DNA from: Cytophagia bacterium
Lineage (GTDB): Bacteria > Bacteroidota > Bacteroidia > Cytophagales > Spirosomataceae
Assembly (NCBI GenBank): GCA_004293645.1
Contig: REAB01000076.1
Location: 1 to 49,862 of the forward strand
DNA length: 49,862 nt
Reading direction: 5' to 3'
Below, piece by piece: positions 15,353 through 23,788 of the stretch. The notes below the pieces were generated by a model that saw only the letters and a list, made by a program, of their open reading frames with translations, was not told the origin of the DNA and searched no databases. Position 1 is the first letter of the stretch. The number at the start of each line of letters is the position of its first letter. Position numbers and translations under genes: made by a program.

Positions 15353-17296
15353 TTAATAAGTTCGTTTGAGTTTAATGTTTTCAATGGGGCGAATAACGAG
15401 CGGCACTTTTTCTACTTTTACGGCGCTGCTGTCTAAGCCAAACCACTTGTCTTCGCTGTTTGTAATGCCTTTTATCAAAAAATAAGCCTTCATGATGAGT
15501 TGTTCAAAGAGGGGCAATTCGTTTTCAAAAGACAAAAAACGCTCCAAAACCACGAATCGAAAATCGCCAATAACGTTTTGTTTATTGAGCGACTCGTAGC
15601 GGCTGGTAATATCTACTTCCTTATTTTTCACCATTTCTTCTATTACTTTTCGGAAATACAAATTGATGCGCTGCTCCACCCTAAAACCCAGCCGAAAAGT
15701 AACTTTGATGGCATCGTCGGGTTCAATGATGTTCACTTTATATTCCATGGTGTAGGGGTCGTCGGTAATGTCCACGTGCACAAACCAGTAAATATCAGCG
15801 CGTTTAGGGCGTTTTTGAAAAATCGAATAAATAATTTTTGATTCTACCTCAGTTACCCGGGCAGCATTGGTCATAAACACCAAATGGGTGGCATATTTTG
15901 GAATACTAATATCGCGGCTAAGTTCTTTGAGAGCGTCTAAATACGTGTCCAATTTGACGTACTCAGTTAAGCGGAGTTTGATATAAAAAGCACGATACCA
16001 GATAACCATGACGGAAATGATGGCAGCAGCAATAAGCAACGATACCCAACCACCGTGGAAGAATTTCTGTAAATTGGCTACCAAAAACGCCCCCTCAATA
16101 GAAATGTAGATGGTCATAAACAACACCACCCACCACATCTGGTATTTTTTGGCGTACAAATAATACGACATCAAAATGGTGGTCATCAACATGGTAAGCG
16201 TAATGGCCAAACCATAAGCTCCTTCCATGTTGGCCGATTCTTCAAAATACAGCACAATGCCCATACAGCCCATCCAGAGTAAAATATTGACGCTCGGTAC
16301 GTACAATTGGCCTTTTTGCAAAGTAGGATATACCAATCGTACTTTTGGCCAGAAGTTGAGCCGAATGGCCTCGCTGATGAGCGTAAACGACCCCGAAATC
16401 AAGGCTTGGCTGGCAATAACTGCGGCCGACGTGGCAATGACAATACCGGGTAGTTTGAACCACTCGGGCATCAATTCAAAAATAGGTTTACGGCCATTAA
16501 GCAACTCGCCATTATGGAGAATAAGCCAAGCACCTTGCCCGAAATATTGCAAAAGCAGCGCCGTTTTTACAAAAATCCAGCTAATTCTGATATTACCCCG
16601 CCCGCAGTGTCCAAGGTCAGAGTACAGGGCTTCTGCACCCGTAGTGCACAAAAATACCGCCCCCAAAAGCCAAAAACCTTCGGGCGTTTCAAACAACATT
16701 TGGTAGCCGTACAGGGGGTTGAGGGCGCGTAGAATGGTCCAGTCTTTGGCAATCCACATCACGCCCAAAATAGCCAACATCGAAAACCAAACCAGCATCA
16801 TCGGGCCAAAAGCCGAACCCACTTTACTGGTTCCCAATATTTGCACCAAAAACAAAAGTGTGATGATGCCCAACACAATGGGAACGGTCTCAATTTTTGG
16901 ATAAAGTATGGTTAAACCTTCTACTGCCGAGGCAATAGAAATAGGCGGCGTAATGATACCATCGGCCAAGAGCGTAGCACCACCGATGATGGCAGGAATA
17001 GTAAGCCAACGCGCATGACGACGCACCAGCGCGTAAAGTGCCAAGATACCGCCCTCGCCCCGGTTGTCAGCCCGAAGAATAAGAATAACGTATTTACAAG
17101 TGGTTTGGAGCGTAAGCGTCCAAAAAACGCAAGACAACGCCCCCAACACGATTGCTTCGGAAATGGGTTGAAGCCCAATAATGGAATTCATGACATAGAG
17201 CGGCGAAGTGCCAATGTCGCCGTAAATAATGCCCATGGCCACCAGCAAACCCGCTGCCGTTGCTTTGTCCATGTTTTTGTTATGACCGTTTTCCAT
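15353..17296 (-). CDS. kup: Low-affinity K+ uptake transporter Kup
   Basis: A 647-residue KUP/HAK family K+:H+ symporter of the inner membrane. The first helix carries GIIYGDIGTSPLY (about 22-34), typical of the family, followed by the NRGEGG loop, GGATLLADGIITPP, and about twelve helices. The hydrophilic C-terminal domain (about 470-647) is cytosolic. The ATG at 17296 is 30-35 bp behind a -7 element TATATTTG (17332-17339). It is transcribed away from nuoN's end as a separate unit. Confidence 0.95.
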   Translation of the reverse strand: MENGHNKNMDKATAAGLLVAMGIIYGDIGTSPLYVMNSIIGLQPISEAIVLGALSCVFWTLTLQTTCKYVILILRADNRGEGGILALYALVRRHARWLTIPAIIGGATLLADGIITPPISIASAVEGLTILYPKIETVPIVLGIITLLFLVQILGTSKVGSAFGPMMLVWFSMLAILGVMWIAKDWTILRALNPLYGYQMLFETPEGFWLLGAVFLCTTGAEALYSDLGHCGRGNIRISWIFVKTALLLQYFGQGAWLILHNGELLNGRKPIFELMPEWFKLPGIVIATSAAVIASQALISGSFTLISEAIRLNFWPKVRLVYPTLQKGQLYVPSVNILLWMGCMGIVLYFEESANMEGAYGLAITLTMLMTTILMSYYLYAKKYQMWWVVLFMTIYISIEGAFLVANLQKFFHGGWVSLLIAAAIISVMVIWYRAFYIKLRLTEYVKLDTYLDALKELSRDISIPKYATHLVFMTNAARVTEVESKIIYSIFQKRPKRADIYWFVHVDITDDPYTMEYKVNIIEPDDAIKVTFRLGFRVEQRINLYFRKVIEEMVKNKEVDITSRYESLNKQNVIGDFRFVVLERFLSFENELPLFEQLIMKAYFLIKGITNSEDKWFGLDSSAVKVEKVPLVIRPIENIKLKRTY

Positions 17297-17331
17297 AAAA
17301 GAAGTACAAAAATTGATTTAAAACGAATTGA

Positions 17332-17339
17332 CAAATATA
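17332..17339 (-). promoter_or_regulatory. Candidate -7 element of the kup promoter
   Basis: On the minus strand this reads TATATTTG, an exact match to the Bacteroidota -7 consensus TAnnTTTG. It lies 35 bp upstream of the kup ATG. No clear TTTG is seen at the -33 position, so the call rests on the -7 box and its place. Confidence 0.45.
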
Positions 17340-17388
17340 GAGTTATGCTTCTCTTATTCGGGTTTTGATGAACCGTTTGTTCAGACAA

Positions 17389-18855
17389 CTACAGTGCATT
17401 AATCCAAACAAGCAACCAATTGGGTTTGAAAAACAATAAAATAATGGGCAAAACAAGCAAAAAAACCAATACAATGCGCAGATAATGAATCATTTTGAAT
17501 GGTTCTGCTAAAACAGCAACGGCTACTTTTTCTCGAAAAAACAAATAAAAAGGCAACTTGAAATAATAAGCCAATGATACCACGGCGTTGAGCAAGCCCA
17601 GCACCAGCAAAGCCAGCAGCCAGCCGTCGGGCGTAGTTTGGTAGCTTTCCCACAATGCCGAAAAAACCAGCAGCTTGGCCGTAAAACCCGCCGTGGGTGG
17701 CAAGCCCACCAACGACACCGCCACCACCAAAAAAGCCATCGCCAAAAACGGTTGCTCGCCGCCTTTTCCTGCCATTTGCCGCAAATCCGTTTGGCCATTG
17801 CCCAGCAAATCTATCAGCAAAAACGCGGCCAAATTGGCAAACAAATAAACGACCAAATAAAAAACAGTACCCTCAAAACCCGTTTTGTTGAACGCCACCA
17901 AACCCACCACCATAAAACCCGCCTGCGCCACCCCCGAATACGCCAAGAGCCGCCGCAAGTCGTTTTGCCAAAGTGCGGCGGTATTGCCCACCAAAATACT
18001 GGCCAAACTCACCACCGCCAATGGTAATTGAAAACCAACGGGCAAGGCACTCAGCAGGCGCATGAGTACCAACAAAGCCGCCGCTTTGGGGGCCACCGAC
18101 AAAAACGCCGCCACAGAAAGCGGCAAGGCTTCGTACACATCGGGCACCCACGACTGAAACGGCGCAAGTGATAACTTAAAAAAAACGCCCCCCAACACCA
18201 AAAAACCAGCCACCAGCACCACCCAAACGGGGTTTTGGGCCAAGTTATCCACAAAAACTTCATTGGTAAAATCGAGTGTGGCGGCCATGCCGTAGAGTAG
18301 CGACAGGCCGTAGAGCATCACCGCCGAACTCAACGCCCCAAACAACAAGTATTTTAGGCTCCCTTCGGCGGGTTTTGCGCCGCGCCCAAAAGCCGTAAAC
18401 AAATACGACCCAACCGAAACCAACTCAATGGCCAAATAAATACTCAAGCCATTGACAGCCATGGTCATTAAGTACAACCCCAACACAACAACTGGCAAAA
18501 TAACGTAAAACTCAACAGCAAGCACCGCCCGCGTGAGGCCAATGTGCGCCAATGTGAGCAAAGTGGCTACGGTAATGGCTATTTTAAAAAAAACGGCTTG
18601 CTTGTCTAAGAACAAAAGACGGTGAAATAAATGCCCCGTGCCATCGTTCCATTGTTGAACCACGAACACCAAAACAACCAGCGCCATCCCAAAAAGCGTT
18701 GCCCCCAAAATGGCAGGTATCTGCGCTTTCCAGCGACTTCGCCGCAGTAAAAGTTCGAGCATTGCCACCAACACAAATGCCATTATCCACGCCGTTTCGG
18801 GCATAAAATGCGGTAAGCTGCGAAAAATTTGGGTGAGGTGGTCTTTGAGTTGCAA
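17389..18855 (-). CDS. nuoN: NADH-quinone oxidoreductase subunit N (orphan nuoN)
   Basis: About 488 residues with some fourteen hydrophobic helices form the antiporter-like NuoN subunit of complex I, which takes part in proton pumping. Family landmarks are IELVSVGSYLF, the KYLLFGALSSAVMLYG segment with the conserved Lys, FKLSLAPFQSWVPDVYEALP, LRRLLAYSGVAQAGF and GLPPTAGFTAKLLVF. No ATG fits. TTG 18855 gives a start (LQLKDHLTQIFRSL) that resembles other NuoN proteins; the frame is also open to TTG 18909, which would add a hydrophobic 18-residue lead. nuoN normally ends a long nuo operon, but here no other nuo gene is adjacent and a divergent gene begins at 18947. Confidence 0.9.
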   Translation of the reverse strand: MQLKDHLTQIFRSLPHFMPETAWIMAFVLVAMLELLLRRSRWKAQIPAILGATLFGMALVVLVFVVQQWNDGTGHLFHRLLFLDKQAVFFKIAITVATLLTLAHIGLTRAVLAVEFYVILPVVVLGLYLMTMAVNGLSIYLAIELVSVGSYLFTAFGRGAKPAEGSLKYLLFGALSSAVMLYGLSLLYGMAATLDFTNEVFVDNLAQNPVWVVLVAGFLVLGGVFFKLSLAPFQSWVPDVYEALPLSVAAFLSVAPKAAALLVLMRLLSALPVGFQLPLAVVSLASILVGNTAALWQNDLRRLLAYSGVAQAGFMVVGLVAFNKTGFEGTVFYLVVYLFANLAAFLLIDLLGNGQTDLRQMAGKGGEQPFLAMAFLVVAVSLVGLPPTAGFTAKLLVFSALWESYQTTPDGWLLALLVLGLLNAVVSLAYYFKLPFYLFFREKVAVAVLAEPFKMIHYLRIVLVFLLVLPIILLFFKPNWLLVWINAL

Positions 18856-18946
18856 ATGCGTAATTGTAATTTGCCCCAAAAATACGAGTAACCAAACACA
18901 AAAACGCAAAATACGCCGTAAAAAGCACCAACAACACTTTTAAAAC

Positions 18947-19600
18947 ATGAAAACAGCAGCTTTTATTTTCGTTTTAACAATGAGCCACTTTTTAGTTTTT
19001 GGCCAGCAAACTTTTTTACAAGACCTCAACGGGCGGCCTATTTTTGAGAACAGTGCCACCGACGTAGAAGGCTCTCCTTACCTGCGCGAAACGTGGACAT
19101 CGGGCGTGGTAAAGGCCAAAAGCAACCGCAAAAATTACGACATTCCTAAACTTCGCTACGATGCCCACAAAGACGAATTGGAATACGACCAAGCGGGTAG
19201 CTTGTTTAGGTTTAGTGCCGAAAACGTTGCCGAGTTTACCCTCATCGAAGGCACATTTCGGGCGGGTTTTCCAGCCGTTGGCAGCCTTACACCCAAAAAT
19301 TTCTACCAAGTACTGTACGACGGCGAAAAAATCAAACTTCTCAAACGCATCTATGTGGGCATTCAAACCGAAAAACCTTACAACTCGGCCACCATCATCA
19401 AGCGGTTTGTAAAAGAAGAAAGCCTTTATTTGTTGAAAAACAACGTAGAAATGCGCCGTTTCAAAAAAGACAAAAAATCATTTTTTGAGATAATTACCGA
19501 CAAACAACCCGAAATGGAAGCCTTCATGAAAGAGCAAAAAATAAAGTTCTCAAAAGAAGACGACCTCATACGGCTATTGGAAAAATATGAAAGTATTTAG
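18947..19600 (+). CDS. Secreted protein of unknown function
   Basis: This 217-residue protein has a Sec signal peptide (hydrophobic residues about 4-18, likely cut after VFG). The mature part is charged and rich in Lys/Glu/Phe, with alternating beta-like strands. It ends in a Lys-rich helix (QPEMEAFMKEQKIKFSKEDDLIRLLEKYESI region). I do not recognise a domain; the length and style fit the many periplasmic or outer-membrane-associated hypothetical proteins of Cytophagales. It is divergent from nuoN, with at most 91 bp between them. Confidence 0.7.
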   Translation: MKTAAFIFVLTMSHFLVFGQQTFLQDLNGRPIFENSATDVEGSPYLRETWTSGVVKAKSNRKNYDIPKLRYDAHKDELEYDQAGSLFRFSAENVAEFTLIEGTFRAGFPAVGSLTPKNFYQVLYDGEKIKLLKRIYVGIQTEKPYNSATIIKRFVKEESLYLLKNNVEMRRFKKDKKSFFEIITDKQPEMEAFMKEQKIKFSKEDDLIRLLEKYESI

Positions 19601-19985
19601 TGTCTGAACGAACAGCTAAAAAATCGTATAAAGTGCTGATAAAAAGGCGGTTATGCGCCATTTTACCATTTGAATGTTTTGGGCATTTTATTGTTTATCA
19701 GCCAAAAAACTACTCAAAACGTACATAGATTGCTATTTTTAAGTATTTGAACAAAAATAGGTGCAAATTAATCAAATATTTAGACCCAATTGGTTTGCCG
19801 TCAAGTAGTTATACTCTTTTCGTTCAGGCGCTTCTTGCCAAATTTTTCCGTTGAGTTCTGGCGTAGCAGTCATTTTACAAAAGCATTTTTACGTTTACGG
19901 CGATTGGTGGCCAAACAAAAAAACTCCTTAGAAATCAATCTAAGGAGTTTTTTGTTTGGCTTTAAGTTGCTGCGAACTATTGGTG
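19601..19985. other. Intergenic stretch with one long hairpin and no convincing gene
   Basis: Apart from the terminator at 19911-19959, the notable structure is a 9-bp inverted repeat, GCTGATAAA at 19635-19643 with TTTATCAGC at 19694-19702, enclosing about 50 bases just after the stop at 19600. A 68-codon frame from 19790 runs through the terminator and into the tRNA and has no protein-like pattern, so it is not called. Confidence 0.4.
19911..19959 (-). terminator. Intrinsic terminator of tRNA-Arg
   Basis: A near-perfect stem of about 20 bp has CTCCTTAGA and TCTAAGGAG flanking the loop AATCAA. It is flanked by an A-run on the left and a T-run on the right, so it can work in both directions. 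It starts 27 bp past the 3' end of the minus-strand tRNA and most naturally ends that transcript. Confidence 0.75.
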
Positions 19986-20059
19986 TGGTCGCGTAGGGAT
20001 TCGAACCCCAAACCTCCTGATCCGTAGTCAGGTGCTCTATCCAATTGAGCTACGCAACC
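19986..20059 (-). tRNA. tRNA-Arg (anticodon ACG)
   Basis: A 74-nt cloverleaf on the minus strand. The acceptor stem GGTTGCG pairs with CGCGACC (one G-U), and the D-arm has GCTC...GAGC. The anticodon stem CCTGA/TCAGG encloses the loop CTACGGA with anticodon ACG (wobble A expected to become inosine), and the T-loop TTCGAAT is standard. The discriminator is A; the CCA end is not encoded. It decodes CGU/CGC/CGA arginine codons. Confidence 0.95.
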
Positions 20060-20125
20060 TAAATTTTGTAAACTTTGCCGCTTTTTATGCTAAGCCCCAA
20101 CCAGCAGCGAATGTTTTTGGGAGTG

Positions 20126-20133
20126 CAAAGGTA
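20126..20133 (-). promoter_or_regulatory. Candidate -7 element for tRNA-Arg
   Basis: It reads TACCTTTG on the minus strand, an exact TAnnTTTG match, about 67 bp upstream of the tRNA 5' end. A TTTTC lies 18 bp further upstream in the -33 region. This predicts a leader of about 60 nt. Confidence 0.45.
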
Positions 20134-20243
20134 GTAAATATGGTTTTAAATGAAAAGAAAAATCAAAAAATTATGTGGAGTTAAAGTCAAAAAAAGGGGT
20201 TTTTAGAAAAAAATAACTGATTTACTCAAAAATTTTTGGCTAT

Positions 20244-20864
20244 TTGTGCAACATTGGCAAGTCAACAAGCGTCATTGAGCCGAACATTACTTATTTGGAT
20301 TCTTATATTTACATAAACAAACACACCGAATTGGTAGAACGGTGCAAGCTGGGAGAAAGCAAAGCGCAGTACGAACTGTACAAGCACTATGCCAAATCGA
20401 TGCTGAATGTCTGCGTGCGGGTACTCAACCACCAGGGCGAAGCAGAAGACGTGCTGCAAGAAGCATTTTTAGACGCTTTTACGCAGCTGCATACCTTTAG
20501 AGGGCAATCTACTTTTGGGGCTTGGCTCAAACAAATTGTGGTAAACAAAGCCATCAATCAGCTGCGGCAACGGCGGTTGCAGCTGGTCTCGGTTGATGAT
20601 TTTTATACCCCTGACAACCAATATGAGGTAGCCGATGCCGAGCCGTTTGACGAAGAAGAAATAACACTTGACGTGGCACGGGTACGGCAAGCCCTTTTTC
20701 AATTGCCCGAAGGCTATCGCGTGGTGCTGTCGCTGTATTTGTTTGAAGGCTACGACCACGAAGAAATTGGAGAGATTCTAAAAATTAGCGAATCTACCTC
20801 GCGTACACAGTATATGCGCGGCAAAAAAAAATTGATAGAAATACTTACACACACCCCGTCATGA
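20244..20864 (+). CDS. ECF-type RNA polymerase sigma factor
   Basis: An ECF sigma factor of up to 206 residues. Region 2 (YELYKHYAKSMLNVCVR ... EDVLQEAFLDAF ... TFGAWLKQIVVNKAINQLR) recognises the -10 element. Region 4 (RVRQALFQLPEGYRVVLSLYLFEGYDHEEIGEIL) is a helix-turn-helix for the -35 element. No ATG is available: TTG 20244 is the longest start, and TTG 20295 gives a more typical N-terminus (LDSYIYINKHTELVERCKLGE). The stop overlaps the anti-sigma start by 4 bp (ATGA), so the two proteins are translationally coupled. Confidence 0.92.
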   Translation: MCNIGKSTSVIEPNITYLDSYIYINKHTELVERCKLGESKAQYELYKHYAKSMLNVCVRVLNHQGEAEDVLQEAFLDAFTQLHTFRGQSTFGAWLKQIVVNKAINQLRQRRLQLVSVDDFYTPDNQYEVADAEPFDEEEITLDVARVRQALFQLPEGYRVVLSLYLFEGYDHEEIGEILKISESTSRTQYMRGKKKLIEILTHTPS

Positions 20865-21496
20865 AAGATAAATTACAACGATTTGTCAGAGATAACCACG
20901 AAGCTTTTGATACCGAAACACCATCTGACGCGCTGTGGCACAAACTCAACGAGCGGCTTCCAAAAGTTATTTTGGTGGGCGAGAAGCCGTCTGATGAAAC
21001 CGTAACAAAAGCACCTATTGTTCACAAAGATTTTGAGAACGGGGGCAAATGGCCAACCCTTTCCACTTTTAGGCGTTCGGAAGGTGCTTGGCGCGTAGCC
21101 GCAGCGGTGGTACTGGCCGTGGGGTTGGGCTGGTATGCCAACGATTTTAATCAACAATACCGCCTTACTGAAAACCCTAATTTGGCATTGAGCAGTCCCA
21201 ATTATGCCAAACAAATGAGCCAATACACGCAGCTGATTGACAGTAAAAGGACTGAATTGCAGCACATTGCCCAAACAAACCCAGTGCTTTACAAAGAATT
21301 TGCGGCAGAACTCAACCAATTGGAGTATTCGTATCAAAACTTAAAAGCCGATTTGCCGCAAAACCCCAATCAGGAAATGGTAGTGCGGGCCATGATTCAA
21401 AACCTGCAATGGCAAATTGAGTTATTGAACCAGCAACTGGATATTATACAACGCATTAAATCAAAAAATAACAATGAAAGCGCAAAAATTATATAA
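20861..21496 (+). CDS. Membrane-anchored anti-sigma-like protein
   Basis: This 211-residue protein overlaps the sigma gene by 4 bp. The N-terminal part (MKDKLQRFVRDNHEAFDTETPSDALWHKLNERL) has the form seen in Bacteroidota anti-sigma proteins that bind sigma in the cytosol. A single membrane helix follows (about 76-92). The outer part (about 115-205) is rich in Gln/Leu and likely a coiled coil. No zinc-binding HxxxCxxC motif is present. A role in holding the upstream sigma factor at the membrane is inferred from position and topology. It overlaps the next gene by 23 bp. Confidence 0.75.
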   Translation: MKDKLQRFVRDNHEAFDTETPSDALWHKLNERLPKVILVGEKPSDETVTKAPIVHKDFENGGKWPTLSTFRRSEGAWRVAAAVVLAVGLGWYANDFNQQYRLTENPNLALSSPNYAKQMSQYTQLIDSKRTELQHIAQTNPVLYKEFAAELNQLEYSYQNLKADLPQNPNQEMVVRAMIQNLQWQIELLNQQLDIIQRIKSKNNNESAKII

Positions 21497-22688
21497 CGGA
21501 GTCTTGGGTCATGGGTCAGTGGTCATGGGTCATGGGTCAGTGGTCAGTGGTCAAGGGTCAAGTGTCCTTTCACCTTTCCGTACGGGCAGCTCCGACCTTT
21601 CACCTTTTACCTTTCCGCATGGGCGGCCCCGACCCTTCACCTTTCACCTTTCACCTTTCACCTTTTACCTTCTCATCTGTTTGATGTTCAGTGTTCAATG
21701 TTTTGCCAACGTGGAGAAGAAAAAATCGGTGATTAAAATATTTGACATGGCTGCCAAAGACAACCTGTTGATTGACAATCAATTTGGAAAAGTAAACGTA
21801 AGTCTTTGGGACAAAAACGAAGTTCGGATAGACATTACTGTCAGCGTTAAATCGGCGAACGAAGACCGCGCCCAGCGTTATTTGAATTCGGTAGAAATTG
21901 TGGACAAACGCGCTGGCGACCAGATTAGTATGCGTACTATTATTAACAAACAAGAGAGTTCGTCGGGCTGGAATTGGCCATGGAGCAGCAAAGAATCTGA
22001 CAATCAAATTCAGATAGATTACACGGTTTCGATGCCCAAAAACAACGCCTTGACCGTCATCAATCGTTTTGGCAATACCAACATTCCGAGCTTTAAAGCC
22101 CCGCTGGCGGTTACGTCCAAGTACGGCAATTTTACGGCCAACGACTTGATGGGCAGCAAAAACGACATTGATGTATCTTATGGAAAAGCGGATATTCAGC
22201 AGATGAGCAATGGTAAAATTGATGTTTCCTATTCTACTTTAAACTTAGAAAGCATCAAAACGCTCACCATCGTCAATCGTTTTGGAAAACTCAAAATTGG
22301 CCAAGTAGAAAAAATAGACGGGCGCATTAGTTATTCGAGTGGCCGCATTGGCTTGTTGAAAGAGTCTTGCAACCTAAAATTAGACTTTTCGGGGGGCTTT
22401 CGGATTGACCAAGTGGCCACTTCTACCGAAAACGTGGACATTCAAGCGTCTTACTCGTCGGTCAATGTACCCGTCGAAAACAGCGACTGCAACTTTGACG
22501 TAACCGTTACGCACGGTGGCTTTAACTACGGCAACAGCCGAAAGGTGATATTCACCCAAAACGACGACGACCGCAAAGACGACCAGCGTGGCTATCGTTC
22601 TACCAAACAATACATTGGCAAAATGGGCAACGGCGGCAACATGAAAATAAAGGTAGTTTCAAAGTTTGGTGAAGTGAGTTTGAAATGA
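21474..22688 (+). CDS. Secreted GIN/DUF4097-like beta-repeat protein with repeat-rich 5' end
   Basis: A 404-residue protein starting at ATG 21474 within the end of the anti-sigma gene. The mature part (from about residue 79) is built of repeated short strands (LLIDNQFGKVNVS, LTVINRFGNTNI, AVTSKYGNFTA, IDVSYGKADI, LTIVNRFGKLKI), the beta-helix pattern of GIN/DUF4097 adhesin-head proteins. The first seven residues (MKAQKLY) and the hydrophobic LLICLMFSVQCFA would together make a normal signal peptide. Between them lie about 60 codons of low-complexity DNA: eight heptamers (21507-21562), then CCTTTCACC-type repeats (about 21565-21672). Changes in heptamer number would shift the frame. Its last 133 bp recur at 25559-25691. 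Confidence 0.8.
   Translation: MKAQKLYNGVLGHGSVVMGHGSVVSGQGSSVLSPFRTGSSDLSPFTFPHGRPRPFTFHLSPFTFYLLICLMFSVQCFANVEKKKSVIKIFDMAAKDNLLIDNQFGKVNVSLWDKNEVRIDITVSVKSANEDRAQRYLNSVEIVDKRAGDQISMRTIINKQESSSGWNWPWSSKESDNQIQIDYTVSMPKNNALTVINRFGNTNIPSFKAPLAVTSKYGNFTANDLMGSKNDIDVSYGKADIQQMSNGKIDVSYSTLNLESIKTLTIVNRFGKLKIGQVEKIDGRISYSSGRIGLLKESCNLKLDFSGGFRIDQVATSTENVDIQASYSSVNVPVENSDCNFDVTVTHGGFNYGNSRKVIFTQNDDDRKDDQRGYRSTKQYIGKMGNGGNMKIKVVSKFGEVSLK
21507..21562 (+). repeat. Eight tandem heptamers inside the GIN-like gene
   Basis: Eight consecutive 7-bp units of the form GGTCATG / GGTCAGT / GGTCAAG, 56 bp in all, lie 33 bp after the start codon. Seven is not a multiple of three, so gain or loss of one unit shifts the reading frame. 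This is the layout of a contingency (phase-variable) locus, although units are not all identical. Confidence 0.75.
21565..21672 (+). repeat. CCTTTCACC-type repeat tract with two imperfect longer units
   Basis: After two units of the pattern CCTTTCACCTTTCCG plus a G+C-rich piece (TACGGGCAG / CATGGGCGG) ending in CCGACC, the tract closes with consecutive CTTTCAC steps. It is coding in frame with the GIN-like gene (Ser-Pro-Phe-Thr-Phe repeats) but looks like simple-sequence expansion placed in the signal peptide region. Confidence 0.65.
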
Positions 22689-22749
22689 CGTTCCAGCGTT
22701 TTTGGGGTTTGGTTCGTCTATGACTTTGAAACCATAAACAACCAAGAAC

Positions 22750-23760
22750 ATGAAATCAAACCACGCTTTTTCTGCCCTCATTTCACTGCTTGCTGTGCTT
22801 TGTCTGAGTGCCTGCCAATCTCAAACAGGTGAAGTAGCTGCGCCCCAATCAAGTTGTAAAATCAAGACTTTTTCGTCTTCTTACACTACTTCGCCCGCCA
22901 CCAACGGCAGTGCAGGCCAATCAGAAACGGTCTATGAATACGACGCATTGGACAATCTGACCCGTACTTCGACCAGCACTAAATCTAAAAACAACAATGA
23001 TGCCTTTCAACTCAACGAAAGTATCATCACTATTTTTTCCTACGATTCGGAAGGCTATTTGAGCAAAAAAACCGAGCAACACGACCGACAAGATGCGGGG
23101 CGAAACACGAAAACCAACACCAACACAAGCTACGTTTATGGGAATGACAAAAAACTAACAACTGCCACTGAAACCAAAAGCGGCAACATTACCCAAACTA
23201 CGATTTATCGCTACGAATACGATAATGCAGGAAAAGTAAGTAAGTTTATAACCGAAACGGGCGACCAAAAAACTACCCATACCTACGCCAACGGCGAGCT
23301 GACAGCAGTAACGCAGCGCGGGGCTAACGGGGCTGATTTACAAATTTATACCGTAACAAATGGCATAGTAACTAAGCAAGCCCAATCGGTTAGCAACTAC
23401 ACCACTTATGCTTACAACAACCAAAGACGATTGACAAAATCGGAGCAGTTTGTGGACGGAAAACTCAATTATTACTACGAGATGTCTCCCATCGAAGCAA
23501 AACCAGCAACCGAATCGCTCCCTTCTTTCAAAGGACACCCCATTATATCGCCGCTGACTGGCAAAACAGGGCTTTTTGACGTTTTTAAGTTCTATGCTCT
23601 TATTAACAACACAATGACGCAGATGAACGAGAGTACTTATAAATATTCGGTAAACGCCAAGGGGTTTGTTGCCAGCACTATCTTGGCTAATAAAGTATTA
23701 GACAAAACGCCCTACACAACTAACGTTACCGAAACCTACGATTACAGGGATTGCCAGTAG
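22750..23760 (+). CDS. YD-repeat-like lipoprotein
   Basis: A 336-residue protein with a lipoprotein signal (LSACQ, Cys22). The rest carries spaced Tyr-Asp/Gly motifs (YEYDALDNLTRTSTS, FSYDSEGYLSKKTEQ, YEYDNAGKVSKF, YAYNNQRRLTKSEQF, YKYSVNAKGFVAS) that resemble RHS/YD repeats of secreted wall-associated proteins, in a Thr/Asn/Ser-rich setting. It is probably an outer-membrane lipoprotein. It starts 62 bp after the GIN-like gene and lies within the 3-kb segment bracketed by the 133-bp direct repeats. Function unknown. Confidence 0.75.
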   Translation: MKSNHAFSALISLLAVLCLSACQSQTGEVAAPQSSCKIKTFSSSYTTSPATNGSAGQSETVYEYDALDNLTRTSTSTKSKNNNDAFQLNESIITIFSYDSEGYLSKKTEQHDRQDAGRNTKTNTNTSYVYGNDKKLTTATETKSGNITQTTIYRYEYDNAGKVSKFITETGDQKTTHTYANGELTAVTQRGANGADLQIYTVTNGIVTKQAQSVSNYTTYAYNNQRRLTKSEQFVDGKLNYYYEMSPIEAKPATESLPSFKGHPIISPLTGKTGLFDVFKFYALINNTMTQMNESTYKYSVNAKGFVASTILANKVLDKTPYTTNVTETYDYRDCQ

Positions 23761-23788
23761 TTTATCGAAATCAATCACCATACCCATT

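Noticed and set aside
19790..19996. 68-codon frame on the + strand
   Set aside because: It runs through the tRNA terminator and into the tRNA gene; not protein-like.
21507..21672. CRISPR-like array
   Set aside because: Units are 7 bp or irregular short repeats without spacers, and the tract is inside a coding frame.
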